64,000 nucleotides of DNA from Liolophura sinensis (lineage: Eukaryota; Mollusca; Polyplacophora; Chitonida; Chitonidae): positions 53,985,249 to 54,049,248 of the forward strand of contig NC_088295.1 in NCBI RefSeq assembly GCF_032854445.1. The letters run 5' to 3'. A model generated the notes under the pieces. That model did not search any database, was not told where the DNA came from, and saw only the letters and a program-made list of their open reading frames with translations. Made by a program: the position numbers and the translations under genes. This document shows, one piece after another, positions 14,172 to 26,650 of this stretch (the stretch's first letter is position 1; each line of letters opens with the position of its first letter).

Positions 14172-14194
14172 CACGTGCCAGGGGGTATATATAG
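14172..14194 (+). promoter_or_regulatory. TATA-box promoter with upstream E-box
   Basis: TATATATAG at 14,186-14,194 lies about 180 bp before the ATG at 14,376, and an E-box CACGTG sits just upstream at 14,172-14,177. A TATA box here predicts transcription starting near 14,215-14,225, leaving a 5'UTR of about 150 nt. Strong TATA elements are typical of tissue-restricted rather than housekeeping genes. Confidence 0.65.
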
Positions 14195-14375
14195 AGGTGG
14201 TCAAAGCCAGGCTAGGCCAGTCCACATCTGCTCACTGTGCAGTTCACTACTGACAGAACTACTCTCAGGGTGTTACACACCACATGTACTATTAGCACAC
14301 CTGGATATTACCTGGCAATCTGTTTTCATCGTTAACCGTAGCATTTCTGTTCTGGATCTAACAGGTAGACAAACC

Positions 14376-17300
14376 ATGGCTCACTACAACACTGTCACAG
14401 GAGTGATCATCATGCTGATAACCTTGTCCCTTTGCTGTACCTCAATTCATGGTAAGTCCAAGAGTTGAACACCCAAACAAAAAGTTAATAAGTTGTGTGT
14501 AGGTTTACCATAAAAACTACTAAACTGGTGGCATTTAACAGGGTCTTAAAATTTAACTTATCTTTTTATTCCCTCAAATTAATCCTATAAAAAACATAAT
14601 AAAAAAAATTGTAACTTATAACGAGATGTTTTCAAATTTAATCCATGTTTTCATTAACATAAAGTAATCAGAAAATGAACTTAAATAAAACTGACCAAAA
14701 AATTCTTATATAAACTTGAATTTTTTTTATTGCAGGAAAAAATTACAAATACAGCAGCAGTTGCTATGACAGTTCTGTGAAGACTCTGACAATGAAGTGT
14801 GGGCAGAACGAGATGTTGAGAATCGCCCGCGCCTTTTATGGCTACAGTCCCGCTGGCAGGTGCAGCTTCAGTCCTGGAGACTGCACCTTTGATGAACATC
14901 ATAATTACGCCTGTGTGGGTCGCCAGAACTGTGCCATCAATATGCCCGGGGGTCTGGGCAGACCTGTCCCCAAATGTAAACATCCAAATCCACAGAGCAA
15001 CTATTTCCAAGTGGAATACGAATGTGTACCAGGTAAGGTCTCAAAATTCGTCAGTTGGAACCCTTGTTAAAATGCATATGCACAAAAGTTTATATTGAAG
15101 CTGACATAGTTGTTCTAGAGGGCACACAGTCAAATCAGTATCTTTAGGACCTCATTGAAATAATGCAGTTTCTCCAAAAAGCCAGACATTTATTGGTCAA
15201 AAAAAAGACAACTGAAATGTCACTTTAAGTCCTTGGCTCACATCTTGTTTTTATTTCCTTTAGTGCAGTACTGAGTACAGATTTTGTAGCTGTGAACAGA
15301 AATCTAGTTTGGCAAGCACCTATAGTTAATATAGTGTCAGATCAAGTTAAGTACTGTAACGCAAGCCTAACACATATAGTCCATAAACTACAGGGGCCAA
15401 TACTACTACACCTGGCCAACATTAATATTCTAATTCACCTACCCCCCACCCCCTTCCCCCTTCAGCATGCAGTAGAGCTGGCTCAGCACGGGAATGCTAG
15501 TTAATTACACTACCACACCGACTCATATGGAAATTATGCTAAAATAATCACTTCACTCCCGATGATTACATGATTCAAATGACAAAGGCGCGACTAAAAT
15601 AAAACTGGCACACGAACGACGATTCCAATTTCCATATGTAATTAATCTGTCAAACTGCAGCCAAGCTGTACTCCAATGGGAATAAAATTCAAACAGTCCT
15701 GTGTAAGTAGGCCTACATGTATATAAATGGTCAGTATATCATGCATACCAATAGTGTACGTATGTAAACCACGACAAGCGTGGCGTTTAGTCATCCGTAG
15801 TATTATGTTGTCAAATTATGTTAAAACAGCCCGGATAAAATGTTCACTCAGAACTGACTATGTACGCCTGAATATACATGTACATCATTGAGTTACATTT
15901 GTTTTATTTTTACTTGTACAGTGGAGCAAACCATCAACATCTGTCAAGTTTCTGAAGCGACAGCCCAAAGTGGTTACATCTCCTCTCCTAGCTATCCCCT
16001 CAACTACAACAAGCCCCACCAGTGTCAGATCAGCATTGACCTCCGCACCAAACAGAAGGTCAGGCTAGTCATAGTTGACATGAACCTCCACGAGAACGAC
16101 TCCGGCAAAGGCTGTACCGACTATCTGTACATCCGCAACGAACTCCGCAGTGTCACCGTGTGTGGTCAAAGAGGCTCTGAAGAATTATTTGACTCTTCCG
16201 GAAAAATTGACATCCAATTTGCAGCAGAGGCAGGGGGAGACAACAAGGGCTTCTGGCTGTACTATGAAGGTATGATCTTTTTTCTGTATTATTCCGTGCA
16301 GACAACTTCTTCAAAACTTCATTATTCGTATTTCTCATAAAACGTTTCACAGAAAAGCAATGTGATTTTTAAGAAATGTTACGGAAATTTGATATATGAC
16401 TGTTCAATGAGGCCTTACCCTACATCACTCTGTATCCAGTATTGCTACTTCCCTCAAATCATGCAGAAACTGCGCTGACATTTGCTCACCAAAGAGTAAA
16501 TTATGATTAACAGATGCCTATATAATAGATATGTGTATGACTATAAGAAAACCCTGATTTTTAATACAATACCCTCAACCATGAATCATTTTTCTGATTT
16601 CAGCTTATCCTCAAATTGATGAAACAACCACAACAACAACAACAGTAAAAACAACAACTCTGAAAAACCTGATAGAGAAACTCACAGAGAAAACCTCCGT
16701 GGAAAACCCTATCAAAGAGACGGAGGTGAAAATTGAGCATGAGGAGAGCCAAGGGTCAAGCACACTGACCCAAAGGCAGCAAACGGAGACCAGTCAAACC
16801 ACTGACGAAGTGCCCTTTGGTGAGACATTTGAAACGTCTATATATTGCTTTCAGTAATGACTACCAATTTAAATTAAAAAGACTAATTTTTCGTAGTATC
16901 ACATATTCAATATCAACTTCCACTTAACCACCCAGAGAAACCGATTCTGTTTAAAAAACAAACAAGATCACTTTTTTTTTATATATGGGTACATGTAAAT
17001 CGTATATTTTGCAAGAATCATTATTCTACGAAAATACAACATATGGAAAAGTTCACTGAGTTCTTGTCTTCATCATGTGTAACATGAGAGTGTAACAGTG
17101 TTGTGTCTTTTCTCTTTTCCAGCAGCCATTGTTGGTGGAGTCATCGGATCTCTCTGCTTCATCCTCACAGTTCTCTTGATTCTCCTAGTACTACAGAGGT
17201 AAGTCCAAATATCTTATCTCAAATAATATTTTATGCTACTCATAATATTTTATGTTACTCACTTAAAATATTATTAAAAATTTGACTTAAAGTTTAGGCA

Positions 17301-17644
17301 ATGTCACTTTACACAAGCAACAATGCCAACATAAATTTACGTACCATAACCAACTCTCATGATTATATGTACAGAATTAAATTTCATCGTTACTTTTTAC
17401 AAAACTGATCGATCGACTTACCATTCATTCATTGTTTAATGAATACATATTTTTCCATTAACTTCTAAATGTAAAACTGGCTGTGAAAATATTCTTTTGC
17501 TATATGCTATTTTCTTTTTTCCTCACCAGACTAAAGGAGAAGCGCGATTTAGAAAAGAAGAAGCACTTGCCGTTTTTGGATGTACGGAACCAAGCATTCC
17601 AGTCTAACAGCGAACTCTGTCCACAAGACAGTAACTATTGTTGA
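14376..17644 (+). CDS. SUEL lectin + CUB domain type I membrane protein
   Basis: Six exons: 14376-14451, 14736-15032, 15922-16269, 16604-16819, 17123-17198, 17530-17644; all GT-AG, with phases 1,1,1,1,2; 375 residues. Residues 1-25 are a signal peptide. Residues ~33-124 are a SUEL (galactose/rhamnose-binding lectin) domain with eight Cys; the usual YGR motif reads YGY. Residues 125-240 are a CUB domain with four Cys, including a GCTDYLYI core and VCGQ. Residues 241-312 are a Thr/Ser/Glu-rich stalk, likely O-glycosylated. Residues ~313-336 form a TM helix with a GGVIG turn. The tail is about 38 residues, starts basic and contains NQAF. Each extracellular domain is a symmetric 1-1 exon, the classic shuffling arrangement. 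Likely a cell-surface carbohydrate-binding receptor or adhesion protein; ligand unknown. I do not recognise a named orthologue. Confidence 0.88.
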
Positions 17645-18640
17645 TTGCTTTGAGTGTAGCTGTCACTCATCAATTGCTCAAATAGTGCTCTAACAATTCG
17701 CCATGTTTCAAGCTCACCAGAAGACTTCCAAGAGGAGCCGTTCTTCACGCGGGTGTGTCTTACTGTGCCATACAAAGATTAGTCAGATGCGCCTCCTCAG
17801 CGAGCAGAGGTAGCTGTACCGGTGTTGCCAGCATGAATACACAAACCTTCTTCTCTGTGAGATGTCCAGACATTGAGATAAACTTGGAAATGCTTCCTCA
17901 CAACAACTACTGCTGACATTCAACATCAAGGACAGATAACTTCAGTGCAACAGTGCAACCAGTTATCTCCCATCCAAGAGAGATCTAATCTTCTTAAAGA
18001 CAATTTTCCCTGGTGTAAATTCTAGTCAGAATCACTAACTCATGTGTACATAGTAATTTATATGCCCCTAACCCCTGACCCCTTTCCCAAGCAGATGGTA
18101 CATGTACATGTAAAAAAAACTGGACATAGTGTACACATACCAGGCTGTGGTTCCTGTTGACTGAACTGTGATATGATTTATACAGACATGTATAAAATCT
18201 GTCCCTATGCATTCCAGTTTAGATTAATATATTACTACATAGTGTGTGTGTATATATAGTGTGTGAGTGACAGGGTTCAGAGGAACTCTAATATAGGTTT
18301 GAATGTGATTGGTCAAATACTTGCTTATTTAGCATAATATATGTATTTGCAAGTGCACAATTGTACATACACTGTGAATAATACTACATCCAGTGACAAA
18401 GCAAATCAAACTTCTAAAGTCTTATCTCACACTTTATCTCTAATTACACAGACTTTGATCACACCTATCAATCTAAAACATGCTTGCCTATTCACATGTC
18501 TATTACTTTTGCAAAACACTGAAAAGTGTATGTATATTTATATAAAACCATTATTTATTTGATGTAAATAGAGAAGTGTCATAATATATAAAATGCAAGT
18601 ACCCATATTAAAACTGGACAAAGTTTTTCAATGAACATTC
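17645..18640 (+). other. Probable 3'UTR of the SUEL-CUB gene
   Basis: Follows the TGA at 17,642-17,644. An ATTAAA poly(A)-signal candidate lies at 18,607-18,612, with a T/GT-rich stretch from about 18,645. No other gene is visible. The exact cleavage site cannot be fixed from sequence. Confidence 0.4.
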
Positions 18641-20176
18641 TGATCTTGCTGTGTTTCTTTTTTGTTTTTTTTTCCTTATTGCTTGGTTAGTCAACACAGG
18701 TTTCCAGATGAATGATCACATTAGGTACTGGTAACTAAATCATCAACCAGCACTACTTACTCATGACTATTTTAAATGACCTAAACTCTGGCAGGTGAGT
18801 TATGGTCATTTACTTCTTTCACACCATTTGAGATGACGGCAACAGAAGAGAGTGATTAAATACCAATCAAATAAATAAATAAATAAATCAAAGCATGACC
18901 ACGCCAAACAAAATGCACTATGTACACTGCAGACAAACCGATTATTCGGGTGAGGCCTATTTGGAAGTCACCTCACACATCTGGTGAACAGTTGTCTGCT
19001 GTGAACCCTCATTATGTAACGAAAAGGTGTACAAATGTATTTCAGCTAAAAACAAATTTCAGTGAGAAATATCTGTCATCAGCTTCCTGTGTCCATGTGA
19101 TTTAGTATGTCAGTCAATACTCATGTTTTGTTTCGTTACAATCGGATCTGTCCTCCGATTGCAGAAGAGTTACCTTTCTTAAGTTATGAAATCGGGAATC
19201 CCCCAATTAACACAGAAAAGACAGTTCGGAAAACTACCACGATTAACTTTGACTGCTTTTTGGTAGCAATGTGTACGAGTCTGACATATCGGGAGTCAGA
19301 CAGACTTTGTAGGTGACGTACTAAATTCATTATGATGAAAACTGAGGAAAACATGAACTGTTGGTGGCAGGAGCATGGACTGACTGCTTAGTGAAGGACT
19401 GTCCATATAATCTCCTGATCACCGGCGATGCTCTCGCGTGGAGCCCAGTCAGTAGGACCAACAATTAACGCAATGAATCCTGGGATACAGTTTCCGAGAC
19501 CCAGGGCAAAACTTTAGGTCATTTACTGTAACTGGTTGGATGATAAACACTGATTGTTTGCATGATGAACACGTCTGGGGCTGAGAGATGATCTCAAATT
19601 AGCAATGATGGATTGGCTGAATGATAAACACTGGCTGGTTGGATGATAAACACTGACTGGTTGGATGATAAACACTGACTGGTTGGATGATAAACACTGA
19701 CTGGTTGGATGATGAACACAGGTCTACGGCTGAGTGATCACAACATAATGCAGCCAAATCATCAACCAGAACAACTTAAATGAACAACTTAAATGATAAA
19801 CACAGGTCTGCAGGTGAGTGACGATTACAACCTTAACTGTATCATCAAGCACTAATCAGTAATGAATGAATGGTTCATCTCAACTGATTGGTAGGCTGAA
19901 CTGAGATAAAAAGAATTATCCAAAAATATTTCACTGACGAATGAAACAAGAAAGATGTTCATTGCTGTAAGAATAGTAGCAGGTCTGTTTGTGGAATTAC
20001 TTGGTTTACAACATCAGGCGTAAACAAATAGTGAGAGTAAGGAAACTGATTCCAGTTCAAGACAGGAGTTGAAGCCTGTACCTCATGCATCCTGGTGATT
20101 GAAGGGCGCCACACCTTAACCACCACTTGGCCACTTCCTGTTCCCCATGTTACACACGACAAGAAATGTGACTTAC
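18641..20176. other. No supported gene; small tandem repeat
   Basis: Contains the end of a SINE-like tail (AATAAATAAATA near 18,870) and a 22-bp repeat at 19,613-19,715. A minus-strand open segment at about 19,385-19,500 reads vaguely like a transporter helix but is too short to call. If ASCC3 is intact this is intron between its exon 32 and later exons. Confidence 0.45.
19613..19715. repeat. 22-bp tandem repeat (GGTTGGATGATAAACACT)
   Basis: Four to five adjacent units of a 22-bp motif containing GGTTGGATGATAAACACT, with a further isolated copy near 19,533 and degenerate copies to about 19,810. No coding function is evident. Confidence 0.85.
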
Positions 20177-23100
20177 CTGGGGTTCATCACCAGCCTCCTG
20201 AAGAAATATGTCCAGGTGAGGTAATCCATGGCATCCTGTTTGGAAGAGATAGTCCCGGCGACGATTTCAGCATTCAAATGATCAGCCAATACCTCCAGTA
20301 AACTATACCAAAAAAAAACAACAAGAGACATTCAACAATTCAGTACTCCCACACACACAAAAAAAAAACATTATGTTTCAATAAGGTCAGTTAAGGGGAC
20401 AGTTAATGGGGCACTCCTGTTCAGACAACCTTGTTCCAAGCTCTGTAAAAAAACCATCATTAAGCTACAGTGCTTCTAAACTTACTCTTATGATATGTGA
20501 ATACAACTACAGCGTGACATGTTATAGCAAAGAGCAAACATGCACACCGGTTGAACCTCCTTCTGTTAGGTACGTTATGTTCCCCATTATATGAAGCACT
20601 GCTCAGTTTGTTGATCATTTTATGTTTTGCATCACGATCAACACATTTAAGGAATTTTACTTGTGACAAATGGGGCATTGAATTGCCAAGAACAATATAT
20701 ACTGCTGCAGTTATTGTCATAACAGTTAAAATTTGTCAGACTTTGGATGTATCATAATCTAGTGCATATAGAGCCTATGTGAGATGCAAGTTCTCTGGAG
20801 CTCTGCGTATGGGCGCTCGAGCATATACCAGAAGTTAGAATCCTGGTGATACACGGCGCATGAGCATTGAGCGAATGGAGCGTTTTTTAACCCCAGCTTC
20901 CGGTATATGTGTGAGCGCCCTCACTCTGAACTCCCGAGAATTCGTATTTCTCATAGGCTCTATACAAAATTATCAATGTATCTGATGAAGCAAAGTTACT
21001 TTCATTTTATGTACTTCTCCATTAAGGGGAGACAACTTTTATTTGCATACAACCTTCTTGTCAATATGACCGATGTCTTATAACACTGTTCTTTTATCCT
21101 CACGTTAGCTTACTTTGACTCGACTGGAAAAGGTTCATACAAGAACTTTTTGTAGAAATGTTTCTTGATATCATGAACTAGAATGACAGCTTTGCCTTGA
21201 TCGTCAAACTGAGGTCTGCCAGCTCTTCCCATCATCTGGAGCACATCTGCAACACAGACATAACAGTGCTGGGAATTTTGTTTTTACCTATTTTCCAACA
21301 CCTATTTATACACTCTTCTCACATTTAATACAATTTTTAGAAGTCTTCCCATTATCTGTAGTACGTCTCGCATACACATAGACAATCGGTTTGGGAATTT
21401 TGCTCTTAGACATTTTCAGGTATTGTTTGATACACTTGTTACTTCTCATAACACTTTAGACAACTGCAAAATACCAGCTATTTCTGTTACCTGTGATAGG
21501 AAAATCCACGTAGCGCCTTGTTTTGCCATCAAAATACTCCGTTCCCTTAACAACCACAAGGTGTGCGGGAAAGTTGACTCCCCAGGCCAAGGTACTCGTC
21601 GCTATCAACACCTGAATAATGAAACCAAATTACTCACGTTTAGAAAATGGGTAATGTTTTCGATTTAGATTCCTTGTCACTTTCTTTAGTTTTGGGTTAA
21701 GATATCCATATGGTGTTATTTATGGTTACATCAGTGCTTCAAAATTACTGGCTCATCTTAAACATACAAAAAGGTAAGCTTCAGTCTAAATAATAGAAAA
21801 GACTATATCTGAAAACAATTTCAATTATTTTTAGATTTTATTTTCACTGAATTCAGTGGTCGAAGGTTTGATTTTAAGGTTGGTTGTATGGACCATATCA
21901 ATGGTGTTGGGCATGACCTCACACCAGCTTTTTTTTACATTTTTACAGATTCACCTTTACATTTATCAACACATAATACATGTTTCAAGTTCATTTTTTC
22001 CAGATCCTTAACATGAAGGCATAAAATCATTTAACTTCATTTAATTCAGTGGGAAAAGAAAAACAAATTTATTTTCAGTTACAGTTTTAATGGTCATTTT
22101 ATAATAATTATATTAATATAAATGACCCAAAATTTCATGCACAACTTAGCAGCACATTATGCCAGATTCTAAGTCATGTAGACCTTACACAGCTTTGAAG
22201 CCTGTTTGAAAGGTAAAATAATATCCTACTACATTTTAACACACTTAATTTTCATTTACACTTAAACACTTTAATTTATCATTTACATTTTCTTTTCTTT
22301 GAAGCTGTAGAACCTGTGGCTGACCTGTATTTTCTGGTTGACAAACAGCTCTTCCACAGTCTTCCTGTCTCTCTCCACCAGGCCAGCGTGGTGAATGCCT
22401 ATCCCAAAGGCCAGCGTTAACTTCAGATTGGCCTCCTTGATCCCACTGATTATGTTCTCCATCTGCAATTTAATCAACATTCTACATGTATAACCAAGCT
22501 ACGGTTACCATTATGGAAACTTACCAAAAATATGCAAATGTTATAAACAGAGGGTTATTGTGCAGAAACTGGTCATCAACCAATGTCATTTTATTTGAGT
22601 ATGGGACCTGGAGTCACACAATCAGTTTTTACTCTGATGAGAAGATGTTAGAAAAAGTTCATTTATCATTACATTCTACATTCTGCATGTTAATGTTTCT
22701 ACCATACCTCCATGTCAGGCATTGCCAGCCATTGCTTGGGATTATCCTCAGATACAAGGAATGCGATAAGATCTAGCGCTGTCAATCTTGTCTGTCGCCT
22801 TGACGACACGAAGACCAATACAGGCTTGTCAGGAGAGTGAGTTTTAATGGCTGGGAACAACACAAAAACACAAGCACTTATACTTTCTGAATCACTCACC
22901 ACATACATAGTACATGTATATACTGAATGAGACAGAAGACATAAATGAAACATTTCATTCTTAAAATCATTAAAAATTAAAATAGACATAGCAAATAAAC
23001 ATGTAATTTTGCACCGTAACATCCAAAGTATAGTGGAATTAGATTGCAACAATTCACGTGCTGTCAACATATATTCACTGATTCTAAGTAAAATTTATTT

Positions 23101-26100
23101 GTGTGACTACTACAAAATAAGAATTACATTTCAGAGATTCAGTCAGTTGTATTCTCATATTTACTATGTGTTGAGCTTATTTATTCATTTGATTTTTGTT
23201 TTACGCCGTACTCAAGAATATTTCACTTATACGGCGGCAGCAAGCATTACGATGGTAGGAATACCGAGCAGAGCTTGGGGAAACCCACAACCATCCACAG
23301 GTTCCATGTGTTAAGTGAAATAATCTCCAAAGAAAGATTTGTTTATGCAGACCTATAAATTAGAGAATCATTTCCTCCCCTTGGGAAACATTCTTTCAAT
23401 GCACTTTGACACAGACCCACCTTTGAATGTTGGTTTATTCATGGTAGCCATTCTGGGGCAGTAGTGTTTGCCTGGAAAGCCTTCTATATGTACCTCCAAA
23501 GGAACAGGTCGAACTGATGGTCGGAAATTAAACAATCCCATCTGTAAAATAGACAGTCCGCAAATAAGCAACTAACTGAAAAGTTTTAAGTGAATTGTTG
23601 TTGTGTAGTCATCCAATATATAAAGTCTAAAACACAATCACAGAAGATGCTGTACAGTTCGGAAGGCTCTTCTTTAGCAGGAGTATTCCATGAATCCTTG
23701 TGTTCTTTTGTATATCTTAATGATCAAACCCTTTAATAGTGTCTGTAGTATGTGAATGTATTTTCCATAACTTTTTATCCAAAATTGTATTCTATGTGTA
23801 AAAGAACTCTGAGGAGCTACGTGTAAATCTCTAACGACAAAGGTGAAAGCTAACAACTCGAAGAAGGAGGGATTACTTTGCTGTGAAAACAATATGTAAA
23901 CTATAAGCCATGTCCACAAATGTTCTCAACAAAATGAAGTCAATGTCAGGAAGTTTCCATACCCCAGCATTCAATGATGACAAGTTTGATGCACATTGTA
24001 TGTCTACCTGTTTTATCCCCAGCCAGTCAGCCAGGTCCCGCGCGTTAGCTAGCGCTGTGGAGAGTCCCACCACTCGGACTGGCTTCTCTGTGTGTGAGGA
24101 GATGAAGTTTGTCCGTGAAACAATCACCTCCAAAACAGGACCTCTCTCATCACCTAGGCAACCCAAGCAAGGTCAAAGGTTAACGACAAGGTACAGAAGA
24201 CAACAGAGACAATTTTCATAAAATATAAGGCTGCTGTAAGTTTGCTGTAAAGACACTCTGGAGCATTCTCCAATTCTTTTTAATAAAGGTTTAATTGTAC
24301 ATATTTCAATTACGTCTCACAGTGCTGTGGTATAAAAAATATCACAGCATTTCAGTGAATTGCTTGTGGACAATCTTGGTTTTACAACCTGTGTTGCAGC
24401 ATAGATACATTTAGTTCAACAACATAAAATCTGACAATAATAATACAGAGAAGATCAGAAAAATACATAGGCTACATCCACCAAATTGATGTCTCGATAA
24501 CACGTCATCTTGCACTCACTGATGTGTAGACTGCAGTTTGTACGGCATGTTAAATAATAAACACTTTTCCCACTGGACTCACCTAGCAGATGTATCTCAT
24601 CTATGACTAGAAGTGCAACAGATTTGACATAGCTACGGGTCTGCCAGCTGCGACTCACGCCGTCCCATTTCTCTGGAGTGGTGACGATCAAGTCCGCAGC
24701 ACCTATAGCCCTCAAGTCAGGAGTTACATCCCCTGTCAGCTCCACCACCCTGTCGACACAAACAGAACAGGAACTTCACTATCATCACAAAGACATGCAC
24801 TGGTATTCCAAAGGACTATATCATGAGTCGTCCAGTCATGCTGGCTTCCTCTCTGGCCATTCGTGGGAAGGTCTGCCAACAAACAGCAGATGGTCGTGGG
24901 TTCCCCTGGTCTGCCTGGTTTCCACACACCATAATGCTGGCCACCGTGGCAGAAGTGAAATATTCTTGAGTAAGGTGTAAAACACCAATCGAATAAATAA
25001 ATAAATATATAAATAAATATATCAAAACAGATGGAAATTTTACTTCTTACTTCAGTTAAACTCAATATTCAGTTGGATGTAAGTTCTTACCCAAAACACC
25101 AAACAGTGTGGCCATACGAGCAGGGGAGAGAACCCATACCATACAATCAGATGTACATATCCATTACTGTGCTAAAACTGAAAAAACTCTCAGCTTCCTC
25201 ACATGTCATGACCAAAACATCACCAACTGGTGTTAACATGTAAAGACCACAGCCCTGTTCTATGTAGCAATAGGTGAGTTTCAAGTTCGAAGTGCCAAAA
25301 ATGTTGCACAACTACTAATGATCACATTTACTAAACACTAAAACATTGGCATTTGAAAAATGTTTCGCAAAAATAACAAAAGATAGAGAAAATTGAGTAC
25401 CCTAATTCCTCAACCTTTTCACATATGAAAGAGCAACTTTCAGTGCAATATAAGCACATTTATAATTCGATTTTGGAGACAAAACTACATTGGTTGGATT
25501 GGCCACTTTCATGTCTTCACAAAAAGTATAATTTTATCAGTTTACAAAGAATAATGTCTTCAGAATATGCTTGGATAAACACAACTACAACATGAATTAA
25601 AACTTTTAAAATACCACTAACAATACTAATAACAATACCAACACCAAAGAGCATTAACAGGGATTGTCAGTCCAGCATGTACTGTTTGACATTTTCCTTA
25701 AATAACAACAAATTGCATGAGTCTGAATTCACATGATACAGTAGGAATGTTTTTACATTTAAGTAGGAATGTTTTTACATTTAACAATAAAAGAGTTTGA
25801 ACCTGAAACTCCCATACTTTAGGCATGTTTTAACCACGTGGAAACGGCATCCATGCTGATATTGACACGGTAAGAGAGGACGTAAGGTGGGTGGTGCTAA
25901 AATGCTCTAGAGAATTTGACCTTACCTTCTACCAAGTTTTTGCTCCAGTCGCACCTTCCAGTCCTCCATCCTCTCTCTGACCAGGGCCTTCAGTGGGGCG
26001 ATGTACACACACTAAAACACAGGTAACATTATCTGGATTATAAAGAAGGACTGACTGACAGGATGGCATTCTTGTAACATACAATGATCAAAGCAAAATA

Positions 26101-26650
26101 CAAATTACAGTATAAAAGTCTGAGGATCCTAGGGGTAAAACAGTGACAAAGTACATGCATATGTACTAATGCATGTTGGTCATCTGGGGTGCAAGACTAA
26201 TGAAAGAAAAAACCACTACAATAGTTGAAAAACCAAAAATTCAATTTTATTTTTACTGACTAAAGGGAATGCACCTTGGATAAGCCTATGGCAGTTGCAT
26301 TGTGAATCTCCAGAAGTCAATCTCCAGAAAGTTTGTTTTTCCATACTTCCTACCGCACAGTTCGCATGCCAAGTTCGTTTTTATAACACTGAGATAAATA
26401 ACCCTCAAGACGAAAAGACTTGAGCATACCTTAGCTTTGGGGTATTCCCGGAACACCCTGAAGATGGCTAGTTCAGCAGCCACAGTTTTGCCTGACCCTG
26501 TGGGAGCCCCCAGCAGTACATTACAGTTGTTGTGGTAAATAGTGTGGAAGATTTGAGTCTGTACAGGGTTGAAGTGGGTAAACTTGTACAAGCTCTCCAG
26601 CTGAGGGTCCATCAGAGCTGTCACAGGTAATGGCTGCAGGTCCAATAGCT
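20177..26650 (-). CDS. ASCC3: ASCC3 helicase cassette 2 core, exons 23-32
   Basis: Exons: 26430-26650, 25926-26011, 24583-24749, 24008-24153, 23421-23541, 22708-22850, 22325-22462, 21491-21611, 21114-21246, 20177-20302; residues ~1294-1760. Motif [10 protein letters not shown] has its Lys at ~1348. Then come [21 protein letters not shown], motif II DEIH (~1446-1449), [16 protein letters not shown] (the STA variant normal for this cassette), [22 protein letters not shown] and [15 protein letters not shown]. It ends in the start of the second Sec63-like region ([12 protein letters not shown]). The rest of that region, expected to follow SYYNL-like sequence, was not seen below 20,176. Confidence 0.94.

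Noticed and set aside
12989-14225. Several GC-rich minus-strand frames upstream of the SUEL-CUB gene
   Set aside because: Overlapping frames with no known motifs; GC enrichment alone lowers stop frequency.
19385-19500. Minus-strand segment vaguely like a major-facilitator helix (LGNCIPGFIALIVG)
   Set aside because: Under 45 codons, no paired exons and no clear acceptor; may be chance or a tiny relic.
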